A stretch of DNA of 64,000 bases from Salinivirgaceae bacterium (GCA_017527435.1 JAFXQB010000016.1:1-64000); one strand, 5' to 3'. Shown: positions 9,203-16,688, counted from the stretch's first letter. Notes: generated by a model from the sequence alone, not told the origin. A program made the numbers and translations.

Positions 9203-9658
9203 TTACGTGTCGCGCTTCAGGTTCTTTTTGAGTTGCGCAATCATATCGTCGAGCGTTTGGAACAGTGCGGGCACGGTTTCGGGCGTCAGGCTTTTGCAGG
9301 CAATGGCGCCACCGACGGCAAGGGGCACGTCGGTCAGTGCGGTTTGCAGTTGCTGCCCCTTATCTGTCAGACTGACAATTATTTGCCGTGCGTCGTTCGT
9401 CCCTTTCGCGCGGGTGACAATGCCTTGCTTCTCCATTCGCTGCACAAGCGGCGTCACGGTGTTGGTCTCAAGGCAGAGCCGTTTGGCAATGTCGTTGACG
9501 GGCTGCGCGTCGTTCTCCCACAAAACCAGCAGAACCAAATACTGCGGATAGGTGAGCCCGTGTGCCGAGAGCAGCGGATTGTAGGCCTGCGTGAGTAGCC
9601 GCGACGCAGTGTAGAGCCTGAAACACAATTGGTTATCGAGCCTAAACTCTTCTTTCAT
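9203..9658 (-). CDS. MarR family regulator, OhrR-like peroxide sensor
   Basis: A 151-residue winged-helix repressor. LDNQLCFRLYTASRLL at the N-terminus carries a cysteine (C12) in the position of the reactive Cys of OhrR, which senses organic hydroperoxides. The recognition helix region is NDIAKRLCLETNTVTPLVQRMEKQG, followed by the wing with KGTNDARQIIVSLTDKG. The ATG at 9658 overlaps the gpx stop (TGATG); a GTG one codon upstream is possible. Being cotranscribed with a glutathione peroxidase-like gene, and with two palindromes on that gene's promoter, it most likely autoregulates the operon and releases DNA when C12 is oxidised. The regulation is inference; the family call is firm. Confidence 0.9.
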   Translation of the reverse strand: MKEEFRLDNQLCFRLYTASRLLTQAYNPLLSAHGLTYPQYLVLLVLWENDAQPVNDIAKRLCLETNTVTPLVQRMEKQGIVTRAKGTNDARQIIVSLTDKGQQLQTALTDVPLAVGGAIACKSLTPETVPALFQTLDDMIAQLKKNLKRDT

Positions 9659-10305
9659 CACAGCAGAGTTTTAAGGTCGGCTTCAATCTCTTCGGGCGTT
9701 GTTGTGGGCGGGTAACGCTTCACGGTCTTGCCGTCGCGGCTGATAACAAACTTGGTGAAGTTCCACAGAATGTCGCCTTCGTTGACGGCCGAGTTGCTGA
9801 TTTTTTTCAGCATTGTGTGCGTCGCCTTGGCTTTCAGGCCTTTGTACTCCTCGGTCGGGGCTTGGCTTTTCAGATACTCGAAGACGGGGCTCGCATTGCT
9901 GCCGTTGACGTCAATCTTTTTCATCAGCGGGAAGGTGACGCCGTGGTTCAGGCGGCAGAACTCGGCAATCTCATCGTCGGTGCCAGGCTCTTGGTGCGCG
10001 AATTGGTCGCAGGGGAAGCCTAGAATGACCAGCCCTTGGTCTTTATATTTCTGATAGAGAGCCTCCAAGCCGTCGTACTGCGGCGTGAAACCGCACTTTG
10101 AAGCGGTGTTGACAATCATCAGCACTTGGTCCTTGTACTGCGCAAGGTCCACCTCGGCGCCCTTGTTGTTCAGGGCTTTGAAATCGTAAATTGTAGCCAT
10201 TTTGTTGTTGTTTTGCGTGCAAGCCGTCAGCGCCAAAGCAAGGCAGACTACCGCACTTGTTATACTTTTATTTATTGCGTTCAGTGTTGATTTGTTCTTT
10301 TTCAT
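9658..10305 (-). CDS. Glutathione peroxidase-type thiol peroxidase, lipoprotein form
   Basis: Reduces hydroperoxides using a thiol donor (in bacteria of this kind probably thioredoxin). The 215-residue protein has an N-terminal lipoprotein signal with LTAC (C29), then the thioredoxin-fold domain beginning MATIYDFKAL. The peroxidatic site is NTASKCGFTPQY with C71 (cysteine, not selenocysteine). The FPCDQF motif with its Gln and the WNFTKF motif with its Trp complete the catalytic set. Lipidation would place it in the periplasm or on a membrane. An internal ATG at residue 36 would give a cytosolic form and is the alternative start. It leads an operon with the OhrR-like repressor. Confidence 0.92.
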   Translation of the reverse strand: MKKNKSTLNAINKSITSAVVCLALALTACTQNNNKMATIYDFKALNNKGAEVDLAQYKDQVLMIVNTASKCGFTPQYDGLEALYQKYKDQGLVILGFPCDQFAHQEPGTDDEIAEFCRLNHGVTFPLMKKIDVNGSNASPVFEYLKSQAPTEEYKGLKAKATHTMLKKISNSAVNEGDILWNFTKFVISRDGKTVKRYPPTTTPEEIEADLKTLL

Positions 10306-10332
10306 CGTTTTGAATCTTTAAACTGTTATTTA

Positions 10333-10346
10333 TATCGTTCGCGATA
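10333..10346. promoter_or_regulatory. Operator-like palindrome, promoter-proximal
   Basis: TATCG-TTCG-CGATA is an inverted repeat just downstream of the gpx -7 box, about where transcription would start. It closely matches the second palindrome, whose centre is 36 bases away (TATATCG at the left arm, GCGATA at the right). Proposed binding site for the OhrR-like repressor. Confidence 0.6.
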
Positions 10347-10377
10347 CAAAAGTAGTGGAATTATTTTATATCGCAAG
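10347..10377 (-). promoter_or_regulatory. Promoter of the gpx-ohrR operon
   Basis: On the minus strand TACTTTTG (10354 to 10347) is an exact match to the Bacteroidota -7 consensus TAnnTTTG. CTTG (10377 to 10374) lies 19 bases upstream, the right spacing for the -33 element, and falls at the centre of the distal palindrome. The gpx ATG is about 40 bases downstream. Confidence 0.7.
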
Positions 10378-10384
10378 CGATATA
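10367..10384. promoter_or_regulatory. Operator-like palindrome covering the -33 element
   Basis: TATATCGC-AA-GCGATATA is a perfect 8-base inverted repeat with a 2-base spacer. It covers the proposed -33 element of the gpx promoter, so a bound dimer would block sigma factor. Confidence 0.7.
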
Positions 10385-10385
10385 T

Positions 10386-10699
10386 TTAAAAAATTATCAA
10401 ATGGGTAAAATTTGGCTGAAAATGAAAGGTTTCGCACTGACAACACGAGACAACACAGATTTTCACAGATTTCTTTTCTAACCACGGAACACGCGGAAAA
10501 CACGGAAAGGGGCAACCTGACGGTTGCTGTTTTTGTGCGCTAACCAAACTAAACCGAAATGGACCGAATTTGGCGGCGCTTAACATATAGGGAACTTATA
10601 GGGATTTTGGCGCTAACCGATTCTGACCGATTTAACCCGAAAGGGACGCGGAACGCGTTTTCGCACAGATAACACCAGAGATACAGAATAGCATAAATT
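10386..10699. other. Gap without a recognisable gene
   Basis: Between the gpx promoter and the HNH gene. It contains CACAGATTTTCACAGATTTC-like and ACGGAACACGCGGAAAACACGG-like low-complexity runs, a perfect hairpin GCAACC-TGAC-GGTTGC (10512-10527) followed on the plus strand by TGTTTTTG, and a doublet TATAGGGAAC/TATAGGGATT. The hairpin looks like a terminator but no plus-strand gene precedes it. No convincing coding sequence is seen. Confidence 0.6.
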
Positions 10700-11836
10700 T
10701 TACAACTTAAATTCAATTTGGGAATTTCTGCCATACGTTGCGACTGGTTCTGCGGCTTTACGCAATGGTTCTTTTGGTTGATTGTAAGGGTTATTTTCGT
10801 TAACTATGTTACCAAATTGTTGTTGTCTTATCTGTGAAAATGTTTGGAATATGTGCTCTCTATGGTAATCAAGAAATGCCTTGTGCGGTCTAAAATACTC
10901 TACTTGTGGAACATATATTCGGACACCATTATATTCTTTGTAGAAATCTGAATCTTTTAATTGACTTGCAACTTGTACCTTATAATCACGGTCAATTGTA
11001 AAAAATCCTTTATCAAAAGCAAAGTGCATATCGCGGCTCATTGCAATGCCATTGCAAGGCAAGAATTTGCCATTGTGTGCTTGTGGTTTTATATGGGCGG
11101 CTTCAAGATTGCATAAATTCCCGTAGCAGATAACATTTCTCGTAATTGCACAACGATTATCATATGCTAATAGTACGAATTGTCTGAATGTGACGCTATT
11201 AAATAATTCTGCCCCCATCTGTTGCTCATCTATTAGAACGTCATCATCTTCGTGCATAAGAATGTCAGTAGACGCATCGCTTATATATTTTTCAGCATCA
11301 GTACTAACTTCAATCTGCATATCGTTTTCTATATCAGTTTTTTTGATAAATTGTATTTCCCCGTTTAATATGGCATTTGAGCAATATGGTTTTCGCGCAT
11401 TTTCTGATAAAAATTTAATAAGAAAATCATAGCCTTTTTCTGTCGGTCTGACACGAGTGAGACTATATATAATTTCATTATTAGCATCAAATCTTTCAAA
11501 TACGGCTAAATCATCTGTCTTAAAGTATAAATCAGGGTCTATCTTTTGATTCATATAGAGCCTCACTTCATCACGTGGATTATTCCCTGCATAATTGAAT
11601 AATGAATGTTTCTGGTTATGATAATCAATTGTACAAAGTACTTTCAAATGTGATTCAATATAGGTTGGTACAATAAATACTGGCGCCTTATCATTCAATG
11701 CTACAGACGAAAGGTGTGGAAAAAAATCCAAACACTCCTTTGATATTAGAAAATAACGGCCACGTTGGGGTCTACCATACCGTTCTACAGACCCCATTTC
11801 TTGACTTCCTACTCTATGAATATAATACAATGACAT
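10700..11836 (-). CDS. HNH endonuclease, probable restriction enzyme
   Basis: A 378-residue protein whose C-terminal part holds an HNH_2-type nuclease motif: a cysteine-containing stretch CAITRNVICYGNLCNLEAAHIKP, then NGIAMSRDMHFAFDKGFFTID, with the expected His, Asn and His metal and catalytic residues. The first about 210 residues are unrecognised and would be the target-recognition part. The start is 2 bases after the stop of the adjacent cytosine methyltransferase on the same strand, so it is the last gene of a three-gene operon. Together they form a type II-like restriction-modification system. Base composition is more AT-rich than flanking housekeeping genes, which fits acquisition by transfer. 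Confidence 0.85.
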   Translation of the reverse strand: MSLYYIHRVGSQEMGSVERYGRPQRGRYFLISKECLDFFPHLSSVALNDKAPVFIVPTYIESHLKVLCTIDYHNQKHSLFNYAGNNPRDEVRLYMNQKIDPDLYFKTDDLAVFERFDANNEIIYSLTRVRPTEKGYDFLIKFLSENARKPYCSNAILNGEIQFIKKTDIENDMQIEVSTDAEKYISDASTDILMHEDDDVLIDEQQMGAELFNSVTFRQFVLLAYDNRCAITRNVICYGNLCNLEAAHIKPQAHNGKFLPCNGIAMSRDMHFAFDKGFFTIDRDYKVQVASQLKDSDFYKEYNGVRIYVPQVEYFRPHKAFLDYHREHIFQTFSQIRQQQFGNIVNENNPYNQPKEPLRKAAEPVATYGRNSQIEFKL

Positions 11837-11838
11837 AA

Positions 11839-13083
11839 CTACTTGTTTGTTTTATATTTTGAAATCAACTCGAACAATCCATCTGCAATAATTCTTGCAA
11901 AACCCGACGGAACAGCATTGCCAATCATTTTGTACTGTGCCATTGTTGGCCCAATAAATTCAAAATCATCCGCAAAAGTCTGTAAGCGTGCTGCTTCTCT
12001 TACAGTTATTGACCGTGCTTGCTCTGGGTCGTAATGAATATGTCGCATACCATCTTTGTACAAATGCGCTGGAATGGTATTGCTTGGCTCATTTTGACGA
12101 AGCACATAGTATTTGTGAATATTGCTCTGTTTCCCAGTTACTTTGGTGTATAATTGTTTTAATGCTTCTATGCTTGTATATTCGTTTTTTCCCGTTTTAA
12201 TATCGTCTGCAAGCAGTTTGAAAACATCTATGTCTCTCTTATTGTGAAACCTCGGTTCGTGGTTTAGAACATTTTCCGACTTCGCAGGTTCGTGTGAATA
12301 TTTATGTCCATCAATTTTCTGAATTTCTTTAGTCGGATACAACTTGGGCAAATCTCCAATAGCCTCATACACGGTCATTGCTTCTTTTTTGTGCGCAGGC
12401 AATATTTCGGAATAAAAATCATCAAGAATTTTGTCGCATTCTTCGCTTGTGAAGAAATCCATATTTACACCAAGTATTATTACTCGCTTGCGGTGTTGCG
12501 GAATACCAAAATCTGCGACATCAAACAGTGCGTTTTTGAAATTAGAAATGACCTTGTAACCTGCTTCAGCAAATGCCGTTTGGATTTTTTCGGTGATTGG
12601 TGTCCCATCAGGTGCTGCACTCAACATTCCTACAACATTTTCAAAAACGAAAAACTTTGGTCTGTAATGTTTTAACACCCTTACATAACTTTCAAATAGA
12701 AAATTTCTGTAGTCATTCTTCATCCCGTGTGGGTCTCTAATTCTACCCGCCAATGAATATGCTTGGCAGGGTGGGCCACCTATAATAACGTCAATCTTTT
12801 TATTCCCTATCAGTTTATCCAAACCGCAATGTGAACCATATTCCGTATCACTGAACCCATTAAAAAGTTCTTCGGAACGCTGAATGTCGAACCTTACAAC
12901 TTCAGTTTCTGCATTTGCGTGATTCCATTTTGTTTTTAGTCGGTTGGCCAATGTCATACACGGGAATTTTTCCCATTCTACACAAGCCAATGTTTCATAA
13001 TGGCCTTGTTGTTGAAAGCCATCCATTAAACCACCGCAGCCTGCGAATAAATCAATCGTAGTTATCTTTTTATTCGCCATCAT
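11839..13083 (-). CDS. DNA (cytosine-5) methyltransferase
   Basis: A 414-residue m5C methyltransferase. All main motifs are in order: motif I DLFAGCGGLMDGF (AdoMet binding), motif IV GGPPCQAYSLAGR with the catalytic Cys, motif VI FENVVGM, motif VIII QHRKRVIILG, and motif X YKMIGNAVPSGFARIIADGL near the C-terminus. The target-recognition region lies between VIII and X. It overlaps the other methyltransferase by 14 bases and is followed 2 bases later by the HNH gene, so the three are one operon. ATG 13080 is an alternative start, one codon in. It should protect host DNA from the HNH nuclease, methylating one strand or one part of the target. Confidence 0.95.
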   Translation of the reverse strand: MMANKKITTIDLFAGCGGLMDGFQQQGHYETLACVEWEKFPCMTLANRLKTKWNHANAETEVVRFDIQRSEELFNGFSDTEYGSHCGLDKLIGNKKIDVIIGGPPCQAYSLAGRIRDPHGMKNDYRNFLFESYVRVLKHYRPKFFVFENVVGMLSAAPDGTPITEKIQTAFAEAGYKVISNFKNALFDVADFGIPQHRKRVIILGVNMDFFTSEECDKILDDFYSEILPAHKKEAMTVYEAIGDLPKLYPTKEIQKIDGHKYSHEPAKSENVLNHEPRFHNKRDIDVFKLLADDIKTGKNEYTSIEALKQLYTKVTGKQSNIHKYYVLRQNEPSNTIPAHLYKDGMRHIHYDPEQARSITVREAARLQTFADDFEFIGPTMAQYKMIGNAVPSGFARIIADGLFELISKYKTNK

Positions 13084-14149
13084 TCAAATATTTAAGAAGT
13101 TGTAATGCAATGGCTTTTCCTAATAAACACGGCACAGCATTTCCTACTTGCTTATCTTGCTGCCCTTTATTGCCTAAAAAGACAAAGTCGTCAGGGAATG
13201 ATTGCAGTCTTGCACTTTCCCTAACAGTTGGGCATCGGTTATATTTATAATGAAAATTGTTTCTGTGCCCAGTGTCAATAGTTCGCGAAGGCTTGGTGCT
13301 GCAATAGCGTGTCCACGCCATATGAAAATTTCGGCTTTCACCTACGCCTTTTGGCAAATCTTTCCAATTGCCACCATCAGGCACTTGGGCAATTGTATCT
13401 TTGACAAATTGTTTGTGGTCTATGGCTTTATGATTATACAAGACATTGCAATCGCCACGCATTAATTTCTGATATTCGGTTAATGGTGCTTGTTCATATT
13501 CCGAAATATCATTGCCTAATGTTTTCTCTAAACTTGGCAAATCCCCTATTGCTTGTTCGCAAGTCACATATTCTTCTGGCTTTAGATAGGGTTCAGGAAA
13601 TTCATATTTTTCTGCTCCATCCTTTATCCCAATAAAAACCAACCTTTTCCTTATTTGTGGTACGCCATAATCTGCTGCGCATACTATTTTGTTGTTCATT
13701 GTATAACCCATATCAGTGAAGCGTTTCATTATTTCATCCTTAACTTCACCATTATACAATGCCGCCATTCCTGGAACATTCTCTATCATAAATGCCTTGG
13801 GCTTATATCTGCGCACGGCTTCAATCATTGCGAGATACAGTTTGTTGCGAGAATCGTCGAATTGTCGCCTGCCTGTTAAACTAAAACCCTGACAAGGTGG
13901 CCCGCCTATGATTACATCTATTTTTTGTCCATTTATAGCATCATCAATTTCGGAAAAGGCATTGTCGTCAGACAAATCCGCATATAGAGCCTTACTTCCT
14001 TTGTGATTTTTCTGGTATGTTTCCAATGCTGGCTTGTTGAAATCTACACCCAACAAAATATTGTAACCAGCCATTTCATAACCCTTCGACAATCCACCAC
14101 AACCGCAGAATAAATCAAGAACTGTATATTTCTTTGAAGTGCTTGACAT
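13070..14149 (-). CDS. DNA (cytosine-5) methyltransferase, second of the pair
   Basis: A 359-residue m5C methyltransferase, complete: motif I DLFCGCGGLSKGYEMAGY, motif IV GGPPCQGFSLTGR with the catalytic Cys, motif VI IENVPGM, motif VIII PQIRKRLVFIG, motif X QVGNAVPCLLGKAIALQLL. It is first in the operon and clearly different in sequence from its neighbour, so it is not a recent duplicate. Two distinct m5C enzymes beside one nuclease is the arrangement seen when the recognition site is asymmetric and each strand needs its own methylase. The upstream region has TAATTTG a few bases before the ATG, a poor match to the -7 box, so the promoter is not fixed. Confidence 0.95.
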   Translation of the reverse strand: MSSTSKKYTVLDLFCGCGGLSKGYEMAGYNILLGVDFNKPALETYQKNHKGSKALYADLSDDNAFSEIDDAINGQKIDVIIGGPPCQGFSLTGRRQFDDSRNKLYLAMIEAVRRYKPKAFMIENVPGMAALYNGEVKDEIMKRFTDMGYTMNNKIVCAADYGVPQIRKRLVFIGIKDGAEKYEFPEPYLKPEEYVTCEQAIGDLPSLEKTLGNDISEYEQAPLTEYQKLMRGDCNVLYNHKAIDHKQFVKDTIAQVPDGGNWKDLPKGVGESRNFHMAWTRYCSTKPSRTIDTGHRNNFHYKYNRCPTVRESARLQSFPDDFVFLGNKGQQDKQVGNAVPCLLGKAIALQLLKYLNDGE

Positions 14150-14194
14150 AAAACAAATTACTGCCCGCCAAACACCCCGAATCGGACTTTATTA

Positions 14195-14458
14195 TCAATC
14201 AGTTATCCTACAGCCACAAACAAAAAACGTGGGTATCTGAACCTTTACCCGTCGCTTTCTGTGGTGTAGGAAGACCATTGGGTTGACGAGCAAAGAGATA
14301 TCCACGTTGCGTGTATATAGCCCGCAGAAGTGTGCAGGGACAAAGTTGCCCCAATGCACACCCACGGAATGCTTATACCACACCCGTAGCATCGTCTTTT
14401 GCATTGTCTTTGAACCCGTTTGAAATTTCCTACGTTTCAGAAAGCCAAAAACAAGCAT
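14195..14458 (-). CDS. Small open reading frame of doubtful coding status
   Basis: Eighty-seven residues starting at ATG, preceded by an exact -7 box (14515-14522) in repeat R1. The product (rich in Arg, Val, Phe and His, with HSVGVHWGNFVPAHFCGLYT) matches no family I know. The nucleotide stretch reads like a conserved intergenic element more than a folded protein. I list it because of the promoter; it may be non-coding. Confidence 0.3.
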   Translation of the reverse strand: MLVFGFLKRRKFQTGSKTMQKTMLRVWYKHSVGVHWGNFVPAHFCGLYTRNVDISLLVNPMVFLHHRKRRVKVQIPTFFVCGCRITD

Positions 14459-14467
14459 CAGGTGACG

Positions 14468-14553
14468 CCTTTATGTATGTAGCGCTGCGGCAAAAATTTT
14501 GCGCGCGGCAAAGGCAAAGGTAGAAAATGTTGGCGGAATTTTAGAAATGGGAA
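14468..14553 (-). repeat. Promoter-bearing repeat, copy R1
   Basis: About 80% identical by eye to R2 (15595-15680), in the same direction: shared blocks TATGTATGT, GCGCTGCGGCAAAA, and AGAAAATGTTGGCGGAATTT. On the minus strand it has TACCTTTG (14522 to 14515), an exact TAnnTTTG -7 box, reading toward the 87-codon frame. Confidence 0.7.
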
Positions 14554-14614
14554 ATGTTAAAAATGAAAAATGCTGGGGAAGCGGTGGTGTTTCAGGCGAG
14601 ATTTGGGGCTTTTC

Positions 14615-15592
14615 TTACCGCAATTTGTTCAGCAAGTCGTCGGTCGCAATTTCCATTTTGCTGAAGGCGAACCACTTCTTGCCCAAATCCTTTAGTGAAG
14701 CACCAATGTGGTAAACCGCGTCGTCAATGCAAAGGAAACGGTCGTGGGCATTGGCGAAGGTTTCGGCAGCAAGCGGCGGATATTGGGCGTTATGGCGGTC
14801 AATGTCGAGTTGCAGTTGCCGCGTGATTGCTTTGGTGAGAATGCGAGCCGTTACGCCGCTCTGGCGCTTGTCGAGCATTGTGAGCACAGTGTCGTCAACA
14901 TAGTTGTCGAACAGAACTATCCGCTTTTCGGCCGCACGCACAAGGTCGCACACAAACGTGTAAGCGTCGAAAATCTGCCCGTCGAAGAATATGCCTTGTG
15001 TGGGGGCGGCGATTCCCGAATCCAGACGTTTGAAGACTTCGTCAAGTTTGCTGTCGGTTTCGAATTGGTGGGCGGCTATGGCCAATTGGTTTTGTTCAAC
15101 TACTGCCAACCGTTGAAACATATCGGCATTATTCACTAGAAAATGTCGCATAGCAGTAAATGCCCGCATAATGCGGATATTGACTTCAATTGCTGTTTGT
15201 GAGCGAAGAACGCCACTCAACATTGCTATGCCGTTTTCGGTAAACGCATACGGAAGTTTTCTCACGCCACCCCAATCACTGTCGGCGCCTTTGGCACTTG
15301 AAGTCACAAATTGTGATATCAAGTGTGACGAACTTGAAGTCACAAATTGTGATTTCAAGTTTTCAAATTCACTTTTAGTAAGTTGGAACATAAAGTCAGT
15401 CGGGAAACGGTCAATATTTCGTTTCACAGCCTGATTAAGCGCTCTTGTCTCAATGCCGTAAAGTGCGGCTATGTCACTATCAATCATAACCTGCACGCCA
15501 CGAATATTGAAAATCATATTTTCAATGTCGGTTGTCGATACTGAAACATTCTCAATTTCAACAATATCGGTGGTGTGTGCTTTCTTTTTCAC
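14615..15592 (-). CDS. ORF6N domain protein with C-terminal PLD-like domain
   Basis: A 325-residue protein. The N-terminal ORF6N DNA-binding domain has IRGVQVMIDSDIAALYGIETRALNQAVKRN and the PYAFTENGIAMLSGVLRS motif typical of KilA-N/ORF6N proteins of phages and Bacteroidota accessory DNA. The C-terminal third ends with HDRFLCIDDAVYHIGASLKDLGKKW, which resembles the HxK-type half of phospholipase D-like nucleases, although the Lys is replaced by Arg. GTG at 15592 is chosen because a TTG at 15619 lies inside repeat R2; ATG 15517 is another option. The function is unknown: a DNA-binding regulator or a nuclease-like defence or mobile gene. A 36-base duplication is seen inside it (15296-15360). 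Confidence 0.75.
   Translation of the reverse strand: MKKKAHTTDIVEIENVSVSTTDIENMIFNIRGVQVMIDSDIAALYGIETRALNQAVKRNIDRFPTDFMFQLTKSEFENLKSQFVTSSSSHLISQFVTSSAKGADSDWGGVRKLPYAFTENGIAMLSGVLRSQTAIEVNIRIMRAFTAMRHFLVNNADMFQRLAVVEQNQLAIAAHQFETDSKLDEVFKRLDSGIAAPTQGIFFDGQIFDAYTFVCDLVRAAEKRIVLFDNYVDDTVLTMLDKRQSGVTARILTKAITRQLQLDIDRHNAQYPPLAAETFANAHDRFLCIDDAVYHIGASLKDLGKKWFAFSKMEIATDDLLNKLR
15296..15360. repeat. Two tandem palindromic repeats inside the ORF6N gene
   Basis: Two 29-base copies (15296-15324 and 15332-15360) differ at one base. Each is nearly a perfect palindrome: ACTTGA and TCAAGT outer arms, TCACAA and TTGTGA inner arms. The 36-base period keeps the frame and duplicates 12 residues, giving SQFVTSS twice in the protein. 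Confidence 0.85.
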
Positions 15593-15594
15593 GT

Positions 15595-15680
15595 TTCTAT
15601 GTATGTGGCGCTGCGGCAAAATTTTGTGCGCAACAAAAGCAAATATAGAAAATGTTGGCGGAATTTGGGAAAAAAGATTG
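15595..15680 (-). repeat. Promoter-bearing repeat, copy R2
   Basis: Direct repeat of R1, immediately upstream of the ORF6N gene. It holds TATATTTG on the minus strand (15647 to 15640), an exact -7 box, about 50 bases before the GTG start, so it is the likely promoter of that gene. Confidence 0.72.
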
Positions 15681-15799
15681 GCGAGGAATTAAAAAATGTG
15701 CAGCCCAGAACGGGCGGCATAGTACAGGCAGGGGTGTGAACCCCTGTATAGCGAGTGTTAACACCACATCGGGAACCCCGAAGGGTGTGACACCGACAA
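15676..15799. repeat. REP-like block A, downstream of the REP-associated transposase
   Basis: Contains the hairpins CAGGGGT-GTGA-ACCCCTG (15729-15746) and an imperfect one from AACCCCGAAGGG. The block from GATTGGCG to the end of the transposase gene is matched by block B at 16451-16572 at about 85% identity by eye, including AATTAAAAAATGTGCAGCCC. Confidence 0.75.
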
Positions 15800-16255
15800 T
15801 CAATCAGTCAAAAGGTAATCGGGATTGAATTCGACCTTGTACGCAGCCAAAAACGCCTTGTATTCATCGCTGAACGAAACTGTTTTATGGTGTTCCGCTT
15901 GATTGTTGATATAATCGATTGTTTTATCGATTACCGACGGACTGACACTGAACGCCCCATAACCCGTCTGCCATTCAAACCCAGCATAATGTGACCCCAA
16001 TGTTTTTATCCAACGGCTTGAGTTGGCCTTAATGCTGCGGACAAAATCGGACAGTGCCATCGTTTTGGGCAGCGTGCAGAGAATATGCACGTGGTCGGCA
16101 ACACCGCCAATACACACAGGAACAGATTGTTGGTTCCCGATTATGCCACCAATGTATTTGTGAATGAGTGGAATGTCGTCTTTCCGCATTTCCACGCTCG
16201 TTGTTTTGATATGGAAAACAATGTGTACGTCGATTTTGACTAATGTGGCTGCCAT
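15800..16255 (-). CDS. REP-associated tyrosine transposase (IS200/IS605 TnpA-like)
   Basis: A 151-residue Y1 HUH transposase-like protein. The HUH motif is D54-H55-V-H57-IL, and the catalytic tyrosine is Y115 in IDYINNQAEHH, followed by the conserved Gln and His residues. WQTGYGAFSVS is typical of the REP-associated branch. Such enzymes cut and join single-stranded DNA at REP hairpins. Here the gene is surrounded on both sides by REP-like palindromes, and no TnpB or classical IS605 ends are seen, which favours the REP-associated (domesticated) type over a full insertion sequence. A 37-codon remnant of a second copy lies about 320 bases upstream. The protein appears intact. Confidence 0.88.
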   Translation of the reverse strand: MAATLVKIDVHIVFHIKTTSVEMRKDDIPLIHKYIGGIIGNQQSVPVCIGGVADHVHILCTLPKTMALSDFVRSIKANSSRWIKTLGSHYAGFEWQTGYGAFSVSPSVIDKTIDYINNQAEHHKTVSFSDEYKAFLAAYKVEFNPDYLLTD

Positions 16256-16283
16256 ATTGCCGATTGTTTATATTGGTTTGTGC

Positions 16284-16368
16284 CACCCCTTCGGGGTTCC
16301 ATATATGTTTGATTTCTGTATTACAGGGGTTTACACCCCTGCCTATGCTATTTTACCCCTTCGGGGTT
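16284..16368. repeat. REP-like hairpins upstream of the transposase
   Basis: Three palindromes: ACCCCTTCGGGGTT at about 16285-16298 and again at 16355-16368, and CAGGGGTTTACACCCCTG at 16324-16341. They are the reverse complement counterparts of the hairpins in blocks A and B, so the transposase gene is framed by inverted REP sequences. Confidence 0.75.
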
Positions 16369-16377
16369 CAAAAAACA

Positions 16378-16450
16378 CTTTATGTATGTAACGCCACAAG
16401 TGCTAAAATGGCACAAACGGCTAACGACAAATGTAGTGAATTGTGGAAAA
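16378..16450 (-). repeat. Promoter-bearing repeat, copy R3
   Basis: Shares TTTATGTATGTA with R1 and the neighbouring GTGGAAAAGATTGGCG stretch with R2. On the minus strand TACATTTG (16435 to 16428) is an exact -7 box pointing toward the transposase gene, with a 170-base leader that includes the REP hairpins. Confidence 0.6.
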
Positions 16451-16572
16451 GATTGGCGGGGAATTAAAAAATGTGCAGCCCAGAATGGGCGGCATAACAC
16501 AGGCAGGGGTGTGAACCCCTGTGTAATGGCATTACCATCACGTCGTGAACCCCGAAGGGGTGGTACTAACAA
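16451..16572. repeat. REP-like block B, downstream of the transposase remnant
   Basis: Second copy of block A. It has CAGGGGT-GTGA-ACCCCTG and AACCCCGAAGGGGT hairpins and the same order of elements up to the stop codon of the adjoining transposase remnant. Confidence 0.75.
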
Positions 16573-16688
16573 TCAATCGGCCAAAAGAAAATCAGGTTTG
16601 AAGTCAACATTGTATGCCGTCAAAAAAGTCGCGTATTCATAGTCGAACGAAACCTTTTTGTGGTGCTCGGCCTGATTGTTGATATAAT
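16573..16688 (-). pseudogene. 3' remnant of a second REP-associated transposase
   Basis: The minus strand encodes, up to a stop codon, a 37-residue piece beginning YINNQAEHHKKVSF and ending DFKPDFLLAD. It lines up with residues 115-151 of the intact transposase (YINNQAEHHKTVSF to NPDYLLTD). Homology stops abruptly at 16688, right at the catalytic tyrosine codon, so the first three quarters of the gene are missing. Confidence 0.85.

Noticed and set aside
10512..10533. A terminator hairpin on the plus strand
   Set aside because: The hairpin and T-run are good, but no plus-strand gene ends upstream. It may be incidental or part of a repeat.
10700..15592. A DISARM-like defence system (m5C methylase plus PLD-like protein)
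   Set aside because: DISARM needs a helicase (DrmA), a DUF1998 protein (DrmB) and a true PLD protein. None of the first two is present, and the PLD-like part here belongs to an ORF6N protein with its own promoter.
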